This document shows, one piece after another, positions 54,194-64,000 of a stretch of 64,000 nt of DNA. A model generated the notes under the pieces. It had not been told where the DNA came from. It did not search any database and saw only the letters and a program-made list of their open reading frames with translations. Position 1 is the stretch's first letter; each line of letters begins with the position of its first letter. Source of the stretch: Saccharum officinarum (taxonomy: Eukaryota > Streptophyta > Magnoliopsida > Poales > Poaceae); the NCBI GenBank assembly GCA_020631735.1, contig CM036160.1, forward strand, positions 5,502,407 to 5,566,406. The letters run 5' to 3'. A program made the translations under genes and the position numbers.

Positions 54194-55914
54194 TGAAGGA
54201 TCGAAACGGCGACCAGAGGGGGGGTGAATGGGAGCCTCAAATTTCTTTCAAAACTTTCGACCGCTGTCCCAAAATCAACCCCCTAAAGGCACACAAACAA
54301 ATACTACGAAAACTCGACCCACCAAGAGTTAAGAGACCCTAAAGACATTCCTCAGATTACTAGAAACCCAACGCAAAAGACGGAACTCGAATCGGAAACC
54401 GAACGGGCGAGAAACAGATCGCAACAGCACAGACTGCGAGCCGCGGACAGTCCGCTACAGTACCACGGACAGTCCACAGGTCAAAAATCTGAAAACGAAC
54501 TTCGCGGAAGCAGTTCTGTTCTCAATTGAAAAATAACTGCTACAGTACCGAGGACAGTCCAGGCTTGGGGGCCGGACAGTCCGCGAGTACGGACACCGTG
54601 CAGCAATGAGAAGCACAGAAAAAATCTCACCTCCCAGACTATCCGCTACAGTACCGTGGACTGTCCGCGAATCGCGAAACAGCAGGAACAGAGAGCTCCG
54701 AAAATCGCCTCCTCTCTTTGATCTTTCGATTTCGGCCAAATCTTCACCAACTGCCACGAAACTTGGTGAGCATGATCACAAGACAGTAGGGGAGCTACCT
54801 CTAAGAGGTCATCGCCCAATTTAAAGCCAATCAACGGGAAATCGAAGGAGAACAAAACACACCGGTTCTTGAGACCTAGACCAAGAAATCGTCCGATCTA
54901 CTTGCTCTTGAGGAATTGATGGATTTCCTTCGATGGAAAGATTCTACTCACGTCATAGCACGAATCAAGGCAACAAAAACGAACCAAAATGATCTAGAAA
55001 CGACGAATCGAAGGAAAAACTAGAGGGGAGAAAACGAAGAACGCGGAGAACACATCATGAACTCACAAATTGATTTCTCCATCGAACTCCGGAGGACACC
55101 GGAGGATTTAGGACCTCCTTCCCTCAAAGATTCATGGTTCTTACACTAATCGGTGGATTAGTGGACCTCTCTCTAACACAAGCACCTAGAGGAAGAAACC
55201 CTAAAGGAGAAAATGAAAATGGAGGAGGTGAGGGAGATGGGGGCTCCCTCATCCTATTTAACAGGGCTATTACACATTCCCAGTTTTGCCCCTGGATACA
55301 AAAGAGCCAAACCATTTAGCCCAACGGCGTAAAGGTCCAACCCTGCGTCATCTTCATTCGACGGCCACCGCGCCTCCTCACCGGTAGCTTCGCCTCGACG
55401 CGAACTCTCCGATGCCGCCACGTGTCGTCTGTTCCTCCTCGGAACCTCCGCCCGGGTTTTGAGGCCCAAACCCGTAAACCCGCCTCCGATGGTTTTGAGG
55501 CCCAAACCATCAAACCACTCCGCGAGTAGCGTACTCCATACGCGTCCCCCGCCATTTGACACGTGTCACCTCCACAGTCAACACGGTCACTCCCATGTCT
55601 TCTCACGCTTGTCGATGTCCCAAGTGTCAGCCACCGCGGTTAGCCACCCGGCCTCCGGGTTCCTCGGTCTAAGCCTCACGTCCGTCCTTCACCCCTCCGG
55701 TCCATCGGCACGGCACGTCCTCCTTGACCTTCACCTCGCCGTCGGCTACCGCCTCCGTGCTCCACACGTGCACAACACAAGCCAAGAGACATGTTGCATA
55801 CAAGGCTTTCACCAAGGTAGGATTAGTCACCACTCAACCTACTTCGTGGATCACATTGACAATCACTCATCACAAAACGAACACACAAGGGTACTTGTCA
55901 ACCTTGTGTTCACA
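54194..55914 (-). repeat. 3' LTR of the Sirevirus (1721 bp)
   Basis: The plus strand starts TGAAGGATCGAAACGG and ends TTGTGTTCACA. Its first 653 bp match 63345-64000 with about 27 differences by hand count, three of them transversions. On the minus strand it is preceded by AAGGGGGAGAT. Confidence 0.93.
54440..54675. repeat. Cluster of CG-rich palindromes in the Sirevirus LTR
   Basis: Five or more variants of 'gcggacagtccgc' and 'ggacagtcc', interspersed with 'gctacagtacc', lie within 235 bp. They recur in the other LTR at about 63595-63830. Palindromic CG-rich clusters are described in Sirevirus LTRs. Confidence 0.8.
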
Positions 55915-57451
55915 ATCTCCCCCTTGATGAGTGCATTGTCAACACCAATACACGAACAGCTTGAGCAAAAGAAAAAGAAGAAGAAGAGAAAATAAAGAGC
56001 TCAACCAAATGACCAAAAGCCAAAGAAAAGCCAAAACAGGTCATTTGAAATGAGCAAAACTTGGTCCCCAAAGACATGGGCAACGGCTCGACGCAACCAA
56101 GTAAAACAAAGCTAGCCCTCAAGAAGAGGCAACGGGCTCAACACCACTAGCAAAGCTCGAAAAAGCCAAAAAACTGTTAGACCCTCTAGAAGAGGCAAGG
56201 GCTCAACACATCTAGCAAGCAAAAGCAGCTCAAGTGCAATTCCCCCTGAACAAATGCAATCTCACTCAAATGAATGCATATATCTACTTTGGGTGGAATT
56301 GGAACCTTCTCCCCTTGTTGACAACTTGTCCCCCTTGTTGACATGGTGAGTGTGACATATCTCTCCCCCTTGTTGACACATGCACTTATCAAGCTAGAGC
56401 CCAAAAATTGCAACTCCCCCTCAAAACATGCTATGAAACAAAAGATGCTATGAATATAGAAATGCACAAATGCAAAAGCTTCAAGATTATAGCAAGTAGA
56501 TTGAAAAGATGCTCTAGCTGATGTTGTCATGTATACATATCAACAAATACAAGTGCTAGCAAATGCTCAAAGTGATCAAATGAGACGAAATATGGCATTG
56601 TAGCAAGTTTGATCAAGTTTGAGCAATTTAAAAGAGGGTTCACCACCAAAAGAGCACATAGCAAATATAGACAGGAGATCAACCTTGTGCTACACATGTA
56701 TGCAAAGTGAACTACCCCAAACAAAGTTCACACATCATGTCATGAGACAAACTTGTGATTTGATCAAATTTTCAATCAATTGAATTTTATTAGAGTTATG
56801 CAGCTTATCACCAAAGTTTGTCAAACAAATGTGTGCGGGAGGTTATCGATGTCATCAAAACCTGACTTATCGATCATGTCAAGCCTATGCCAAAAGCAAT
56901 CAGAAGCTTAAGATAGTGATCTCGGTATCCATTACAGAGCTCAAGTTCACCCTTAAGTGCAATAGGGAGCTGTCTCGATACTCTGACATGGGACAGCAAA
57001 GACCCGTCCCGATCTTTTCATACCTTATTTTTTTAAGTTTTAGCACAATTTCAAGTTTCTCAAGCAAGTGTGTAACTCAAGGTATGAGCCGTAGCAACTA
57101 AGCATATATATGAAGCAAAAAAAAGGGTTCTCAACACACCTACACATGCTAGTTGCCACAAGTAGTGGTGAACATGTTTCAATTTTCTTCAAGTGTTATT
57201 CAAGTTCACAATTGAAAAAGACATTTTAGCTCATATCAAGAGATCAAGTGAGCCTAAGCAAAGCACATCATATATATCCATAACATCCCCAACAAGAACA
57301 TAGTGTCAATCTAGCCACTATAAGGATGAAGCTCAAGATGCAATATGATACATGATGATATGATATGCAAAAATGATACAAAAGCAAAAACAAAAGCTAA
57401 ACTAAAAACAAAATCAAAAACTAATGTACAAAAACCATAAACTTCCCTCTT
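55915..57451 (-). other. Untranslated 3' region of the Sirevirus with repeated polypurine tracts
   Basis: About 1.5 kb separates the pol stop from the 3' LTR without a credible gene. The tract nearest the LTR is the complement of 55915-55930. Five further copies of the CAAGGGGGAGA type lie between 56240 and 56422 on the minus strand. Duplicated polypurine tracts here are a Sirevirus hallmark. Confidence 0.75.
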
Positions 57452-60274
57452 CTAAAAAGAATAACAAACCCCAAGCTCTCCTCGCAAGCGACCAAACTGG
57501 GTTTGGTCAAGGGGTTTAGTGAAGATATCTGCGAGCTGGTTGTGGGTGTCAACATGAATAAGGTCAATGTCCCCTTTCTCATAGTGGTCTCGCAAGAAGT
57601 GAAAATGGACCTCTATGTGCTTGGTTTTGGAGTGAAGAACGGGGTTTTTGGCTACACATATGGCACTGGTGCTATCACAGAACAAAGGCACTCGCCTAAA
57701 CTCTAAGCCATAGTCTCGCAAAGTAGCAACCATCCAAAGCAACTGGGAACAGCAAGCAGCAACAACAACATACTCAGCTTCTGTGGTGGATTGGGCCATA
57801 GAGGACTGCTTGCGAGAAGACCAAGACACAAGAGAAGACCCAAGAAACTGACAAGTCCCAGAAGTGGACTTTCTCTCAGTATGACAGCCAGCATAATCTG
57901 CATCAGAGTAACCGCAAAGAGAAAGAGAGGAGGAAGCTAAAAACCAAAGACCAAATTCGGGTGTGAACCGAAAGTACCTCATGATCCGCTTGACGGCTTG
58001 ACGATGCGATGTGCGCGGTGAAGACTGAAAACACGCGCACAAGCAGACCGCGAACTAGATGTCTGGCCTCGTTGCCGTCAGGTACAGCAATGATCCGATC
58101 ATGCTTCGGTACTCCTTCTGGTCCACAGCTTCTCCTTCCTTGTCCTCGTCCAGGGCCGTTATGGTCGACATGGGTGTCGAAAGAGGCTTGGCATCGCCCA
58201 TATCAAACTTCCTCAGAAGATCCTTGGTGTACTTGCCTTGGTGCACGAATGTTCCTTCACGTGTTTGCTTGATTTGCAGCCCGAGGAAGAATGTCAACTC
58301 GCCCATCATGCTCATCTCGAATTCCCTGCTCATAGTCTCAGAAAACTTTGCAACAAGAGCGTGAGAGGAACCACCAAAAATGATATCATCCACATAAATC
58401 TGAACCAAAAGTGTGTCAGTGCCTTGCTTGAGGAGAAACAAAGTTTTATCTACGGAACCCATCTTAAAGCCCTTAGCAAGCAAGAAGGCTTTCAAACGCT
58501 CATACCAGGCTCTCGGGGCTTGTTTCAATCCATACAAGGCTTTGTGGAGTTTGTAAACATGGTTGGGATACTTGGGATTTTCAAAGCCAGGGGGTTGTCT
58601 CACATACACCTCTTCCTCTATGTACCCGTTCAAAAAGGCGCTCTTCACATCCATTTGATACAGTTTGAACCCTTTCGAAACTGCATAAGCTAAGAGCATC
58701 CTTATAGCCTCGATACGGGCCACAGGAGCAAAGGTTTCTTCAAAGTCTACTCCCTCTTCCTGACAAAACCCTTGAGCCACTAGCCTAGCCTTATTCCTCA
58801 CCACCACTCCATCCTCACTTTGCTTGTTCTTGAAAACCCATTTTGTACCTATAGGGTGACACTCAGGTGGAGGTGGAACTAAGATCCAGACTTCATTCCT
58901 CTCAAAGTTTTGTAACTCCTCGTGCATAGCATTGACCCAATCGGGATCAGAAAGTGCGTGTCCAACATTTTGTGGCTCAAAATTAGCGACAAAAGTGGAA
59001 TGAGCGAAATGTGAGATTTCATATGACCTTGAGCGTGTAACACGCTGACTGATGTCGCTGATCATGGTTTGAGGCGGGTGGCGACGCTGGATGTGCCGAG
59101 GGGCTTCCCTCAAAGATGTCGCCTCCCCCTCAAAAGCTGCTAGGGCCTCCTTAGGTGCAGCCGACGTAGGCTGAGGAGGCGGCTCGTGCGGACCCCATGT
59201 AGTGGAAGAAGATGGATCTGGTCCGTGAGCCGAAGTAGTTGTCGTAGACTCGACTGGAACAGCCGAAGAAGTCGGCTCTGCATCTCCCCAATCAGCATCT
59301 TCCTTATTCTCCTCAACGAAGATGCTCTCACCAATCTCCTGATCACCTGCACTTTCAAAGACAGGAATACAACAAGGCATGGTCTCATCGAAAGTGACTT
59401 CACAAGTCTCTACGACTCGGTTAGTTTCAAGATTAAGTATTCGATATGCATGAGAATGTAAAGCATAACCAAGAAAGACACCATCCGAGGATCGAGACTC
59501 AAATTTATCTAAATTACCTTGTTTTAGAATGAAACACCTGCATCCAAACACTCGAAAGTGACTCACCTTGGGTAGTCGACCGAATCGCGGCTCATAAGAA
59601 GTTTTCTTCATGAAGGCTCGAAGAAAGATGCGATTAGAAACATGACACGCGGTGTTGATCGCTTTGGCCCAATATTTCCTAGGAGTCCTATGCTCATCGA
59701 GCATCGTCCTGGCCATCTCAACAAGGGTCCGATTCTTGCGCTCAACAACACCATTTTGCTGAGGGACATAGGGAGAGGAAAACTGATGCTCAAGGCCCAA
59801 AGAAGCATAAAAGGTTTCAAAGTGAGTGTTCATGAATTCTGTGCCATTATCACTGCGAATCGCTCTCATATCATTCTTAGGGAACTCATTTTGCAACCGA
59901 AGAATAAAATCTCGAGCATGTGAAAAAGCCTCATCCTTACCCTCCATGAAAAACACCCAAGAGTAGCGAGAAAAATCGTCCACGATCACTAGAACGTACC
60001 ACTGCCCACCCTCTGACCGAACCCGAGCTGGACCAACTGTGTCCATGTGAAGTAGCTCGCCGGGTTTCTTGGTCATGACTTGATTCACAGGTGAGTGAGA
60101 AACGGCAACCATCTTCCCGTGACGACAAGGGTGACACACCAAATCCTTCTCAAATTTCAACTTGGGCAATCCTCGGATTAGATCAAGTGAGCTCAACCTA
60201 GCTAGTAAGTCAAAGCTCAAGTGACCAAGTCTCCTATGCCACTTCCAAAGCTTAGAGGACGATCCGGCCACCAA
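57452..60274 (-). pseudogene. Sirevirus pol: INT, RT, RNaseH, one stop
   Basis: A single minus-strand frame of about 940 codons, broken once by TAG at 58055. The pre-integrase region is [17 protein letters not shown]...CHPCRHGK. The integrase shows [15 protein letters not shown] and GVVERKNRT (D, D, E). An RT of usual length has [21 protein letters not shown] and the catalytic box YVDDIIFGG. RNase H has GYSDADYAGCHTERKSTSG, TEAEYVVVAACC and SKTKHIEVHFHFLRDH, ending PLDQTQFGRLRGELGVC. The stop follows 'TATRPDI'. Apart from it this is the best preserved pol in the window. Confidence 0.93.
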
Positions 60275-60355
60275 ACATTGAGAAGAGCCAAAGGAATGAG
60301 AAAAATCAGCTCAAAAGACACGGCCAAAAGAAACAATCTGGCAAACAAGATTTCC

Positions 60356-60664
60356 CTAAGAGTTAAGAACTTGAGACAAGCCGGTCTTAAAGCGCACTTC
60401 AAAGCCATCTTGAAGGAGTTGCGAAACAGAAAGCAAATTGAAATGCAAGTTTAAAACCAAAGCAACATCCTTTAAGACAAAACTCTCATTGACCCGAATG
60501 GTCCCACGATAAAGCACTTTACCTTTGCTATTATCCCCGAATGTGATGTACTCCTTACATTGCACGGGGTCAAGGCTGGAGAACCCTTTGGAACTTTCAG
60601 TCATGTGGCGCGAGCATCTGAAATCAATGAGCCATGTGTTCTCTAAACCTCCATCCAGCATCAA
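60356..60664 (-). pseudogene. Sirevirus protease region, active site altered
   Basis: ENTWLIDFRCSRHMTESSKG corresponds to the Copia aspartic protease site, where WxxDSGCSxHM is usual. The Ser-Gly after the catalytic Asp is replaced by Phe-Arg, which would be expected to abolish activity. It is in the same frame as pol but separated from it by a stop at 60356. Confidence 0.8.
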
Positions 60665-63299
60665 TAGAAAAACATAGGATGAGCAAATGGCGCAACACTG
60701 GGGTTAGTAAACTGTGAAGGATACCAGTGTTGGCTCATTTGCCCTAGAAAAGTGTTAGAAAAAACACCAAACAAGCCATGTCCCATTTGAGGAAAGCGGG
60801 CACCACGTGGGAGAAAACGTGGTCCGCTAGAGTTGTAGGACTGAAAGCCACTGTCACGAGGTCCAAAATCATATTGATCATGATCTGAACCACGCCGGGC
60901 ACGACCACCATGACCAACGCGTGGTCTAGCAACCTGAGGCCTAGCACCTTGAGGCATTGCACCTCTTGGCCTAGCATTGCGCCTCTGAACAGGAGGCACA
61001 TGTATGCCATGGGGCAGACGGTACATGTTTCAGTTGTTCAACTCATACTCCCACCGCTCATCTCTCTTCCTCCTAAAGCAAAACTCAACAAGGTGACCAT
61101 CCCTATGGCAATAGTCACAGTGATACATCACCTCTCTCTTGGGTGGTTGTTGGCTCACTTTCTTATGGGTATGTGTCACTCTTGGTAGCTTTCTGGCTTT
61201 AGGAAGGGGATCCTCAGAGATGTTCGGTAGAGTGTCAAGTGGGTTCCTGAGATGGTTCAGTTTTGGAACCCAAACTTGTTTCTGAGATGGAGCTCTTTGA
61301 GGCTCTTCAAACACTCCATCTTTCACAGTGGGTTCAGTAGGCTTAGGTGGATTGATCTTGATCAATTTAGGAGTAGTGGAAGGTTTCTCACTTGGGCTCA
61401 AACCACTGAACTCACCAACTTTGCCATAGACATTTTTACCCTTCCCACCTAGAGCAAAGCCTACTCCCGATGTCTCAGTTCCCCGTCTGAACTGGCTCAT
61501 CATCATGCCCAACTGTGGCTCACTACAAGATACTCAATTCAAAATGGACCAAAGGTATGTGTTGTCTTCCTCGGATCTCATCTTGTCATGCCTGCAAGAC
61601 TCAAGCTCCAACACCAAGCTCTCACAACGTGTACACTCAACAACCGTGCTATCTGAACCAGCCTTCTCAAGAGCAGGATCTTGGCATTCTTTTCTGCCAG
61701 CTCAGATTGCAAGCTCAAACAAGACTTGCACGCACCCAACAAGCTAGACCTAGCCTTCAGCTCATCGTTCTCATCTAACAAGGCAGCATAATTAGATTGC
61801 AACTCAGAAAAGTTAGTCATATGAACAGCACATTCATCGCACTCAACCTCGTCAGACACATGAACAATAAGCTTCTTAGCTTCCTCAAGCTCTTTCTCCA
61901 GAACTTCTAGCTTGTCCTTGAACTCTTTCCTCTCACGAGCAGCACGTTTCAGCAGCTTATCTTGACTCATCAAAGTATCGATCATGATATCAAGCTCGGC
62001 AATAAGAGCATCGATGGAGGGTTTTACCTCGGTAGAGTCATTGTCAATGGGAAGCACGTCCTTGTTGGGCTTCACCCCTTCATCCACAGCCATGGTGCAG
62101 TAGCCTCCGTGGATGGACTTGGCGACGAAGCAAAGCCCGGTCAACTTGTCCTCACGCCTCTTCTCGGACTCATCATCGCTTGAGGGAGGAGAAGACCGGT
62201 CGTCGCCGGTGTCGTTGTCGAGGTCGCTGAGGGAGGCGAGGAAGGCGCGCTCTTGAGCCTTGGCCTTCTTGAAGTACTTCTTCTTTAGCGCCTCCTTGTT
62301 GAATGCTCTCTTCGACTTGTGCTTGGAGGTGTACTCACGCTTGTCCTTACGCTTGCTAGAGTCATACTTGTTGAAGGAGTCCTTGTTCTTCTTAGGGCAG
62401 TGGGCGACGAAGTGGTCGGGATCTCCATAGCCATAGCATCCTTCCTTTGGACCACCACCACGCCGGTGATTCAAGCAGTTGTTGTGAAACCGCAAGAACC
62501 GGCTAATGATCAACGCCAGCTCGTCGTCCCCAAGACTCTCCATCTGCTCCTCTATGACAGACACCAAAGAAGACAAGATAAAAGACACCTGTAAAGGGTT
62601 AGCCAAAGAACTTGAGCCATTACCTGAGACCAAGGCCATAGTCGGTGTAGAGAGATTCTTGAGCTTGGCTTGGGTCTGGTAGTCGATCTCGGTGGACTTG
62701 AGCTTGCTGAAAAGCTCATCCACGGTGAGGGTCTCATACCTCGAAGACTCAATGATGACGGTCACCTTCACATCCCATACCTTCTGATCTAGAGCATATA
62801 GAAGCTTGAGTGCCCTCTCATGATCATCATAAGGTAAATATGCCTTGTTTGCTTGCATCTTGTTGACGATGGTCTGAAAGCGAGAAAATATGGCATCGAT
62901 GGACTCGCCATCAAGCTAAGTGAAGTTCTCATACTCCCTCTTGTACGTCTCGTAGAGTCTGGTTTTGACCTGTGCGGTCCCCTCGTGATAGCTCTGAAGC
63001 CTCACCCAGATCTCTCGAGCAGTAGTACAATAGGAGACTCTCTCGAACTCCTGAAGCGAAAGACTCGAGAAAAGAACTGCGCGAGCTCTGCTATTAGCGT
63101 TATGCTGATCTTTTTGATCTTGCGTGACACGAGCACGGGGTTCAAGCACAACATAAGTAGCATCTTCGTAAATCTCCCAAACAAGCCAATCAATCCCCTG
63201 GAGATGCGCGGACATGCGAATCTTCCAATAGGGATAATTTGTTCCATCGAAGAACGGTGGTTTGCCGGAACCACGCTCCATGTCGCCTTCGTGGATCAC
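60661..63299 (-). pseudogene. Sirevirus gag, broken by stops and frameshifts
   Basis: 63299-62916 is the gag N-terminus (FFDGTNYPYWKIRMSAHLQG), ending at a TAG. 62858-61578 continues in the same frame with DDHERALKLLYALDQ, a knuckle-like CYGYGDPDHFVAHC in which the second Cys is Tyr, Lys-rich and coiled-coil-like stretches, and Cys pairs. A frame change near 61540 leads to 61512-60661, which holds a second knuckle CDYCHRDGHLVEFC and, after a TGA at 61030, an Arg/Gly/Pro-rich tail. Two knuckle positions and the long C-terminal extension fit Sirevirus gag. Confidence 0.85.
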
Positions 63300-63328
63300 G
63301 GACCGATTAAGGTGGAATGATCCTTAAC

Positions 63329-63344
63329 CGGCTCTGATACTAAT
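63329..63344 (-). other. Primer-binding site of the Sirevirus
   Basis: The minus strand reads ATTAGTATCAGAGCCGG directly after the 5' LTR, close to the initiator-methionine tRNA site. Confidence 0.8.
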
Positions 63345-64000
63345 TGAAGGACCGAAACAGCGACCAGAGGGGGGGGGGTGAATGGGAGCCTCAAATTTCT
63401 TTCGAAACTTTCGACCGCTGTCCCAAAATCAACCCCCAAAAGGCACACAAACAAATACTACGAAAACTTAAGATACCAAGAGTTAAGAGACCCTAAAGAC
63501 ATTCCTCAGATTACTAGAAACCCAACACAAAAGACAGAACTCGAATCGGAAACCAAACGGGCGAGAAACAGATCGCAACAGCACAGACTACGAGCCACGG
63601 ACAGTCCGCTACAGTACCACAGACAGTCCGTAGGTCAAAAATCTGAAAACGAACTTCGCGGAAGCAGTTCTGTTCTCGACTGAAAAATAACTGCTACAGT
63701 ACCAAGGACAGTCCAGGCTTGGGGGCCGGACAGTCCGTGAGTACGGACACCGTGCAGCAATGAGAAGCACAGAAAAAATCTCACCTCCCAGACTATCCGC
63801 TACAGTACCGCGGACTGTCCGCAAATCACGAAACAGCAGGAACAGAGAGCTCCGAAAATCGCCTCCTCTCTTTGATCTTCCGATTTCGGCCAAATCTTCA
63901 CCAACTGCCATGAAACTTGGTGAGCATGATCACAAGACAGTAGGGGAGCTACCTCTAAGAGGTCATCGCCCAATTTGAAGCCAATCAACGGGAAATCGAA
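63345..64000 (-). repeat. 5' LTR of the Sirevirus (partial, cut by window end)
   Basis: It starts TGAAGGACCGAAACAG on the plus strand and matches 54194-54846 throughout. About 1.07 kb of it must lie beyond the window. Confidence 0.93.

Larger units (their letters stand above)
54194..64000 (-). mobile_element. Sirevirus-type Copia element, runs off the window
   Basis: A left 3' LTR (54194-55914) and a right 5' LTR (63345 onward, cut by the window end) flank gag and pol on the minus strand. Supporting Sirevirus features are long LTRs (1.72 kb), CG-rich palindromes in the LTR, a two-knuckle gag, a long untranslated stretch after pol with repeated polypurine tracts, and a methionine-tRNA primer site. 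It interrupts the LINE; left flank gcctc should recur after the right LTR. Confidence 0.92.

Noticed and set aside
54194..54846. Possible tandem gene duplication because of near identity with 63345-64000
   Set aside because: The two copies are the LTRs of one Sirevirus, shown by primer site, purine tract and gag-pol between them.

Overview
The window is a repeat-dense stretch of a plant nuclear genome, almost certainly a grass and probably a panicoid. The evidence is grass-type CACTA elements with 'tagtcccggtt' hairpin arrays, a Sirevirus-type Copia element, chromovirus Gypsy, TRIM, hAT-like MITE and LINE remnants, GC-rich exon-like tracts, and short NB-ARC/Rx-N resistance-like genes without LRRs. 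Two 100-N runs (12985-13084 and 50577-50676) mark assembly joins. No rRNA, tRNA, CRISPR or bacterial-type features were found.

Layout. 1-1236: repeats and a possible promoter. 1237-2703: an uninterrupted Rx-N/NB-ARC-like gene without LRRs. 3074-7030: degenerate plus-strand Copia-1. 9109-10998: an Rx-N-like gene with one in-frame stop; its leader carries a perfect 52-bp inverted repeat, an intron and a predicted spliced uORF. 11722-12984: a CACTA-type end. 13085-17443: minus-strand Copia-2. 19754-20015: a hAT MITE with an 8-bp target duplication. 20322-20545: a minus-strand fragment of the first resistance gene family. 20885-22028: a Gypsy solo LTR with TSD ctact. 23890-25039: a rearranged TRIM. 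25422-26279: an NB-ARC fragment cut off at its P-loop by plus-strand Copia-3 (26280-40488). Copia-3 carries a nearly full-length minus-strand Copia-4 (27333-32188) inside its coding region and a complete 6.3-kb CACTA element (34067-40395, TSD acc) inside its 3' LTR. 40489-41168: another CACTA-type end. 41800-47330: a chromovirus Gypsy remnant. 50718-51762: a gene remnant resembling FAR1-related proteins. 52100-54193: a LINE, interrupted by a Sirevirus (54194 to beyond the window end).

Gene content. Host-like coding material is limited to one intact resistance-like gene, one near-intact pseudogene, two resistance-gene fragments and one FAR1-like remnant. Everything else recognised is transposon. 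The least explained object is the CACTA element at 34067-40395. I found no transposase in it. It holds a clean four-exon gene of unknown function (172 aa), a decayed paralogue sharing an intron position, and three hairpin-array-plus-TATA modules. Copia-4 and the Sirevirus each show about 4% divergence between LTRs by hand count, mostly or entirely transitions, so both look like fairly recent, methylated insertions.
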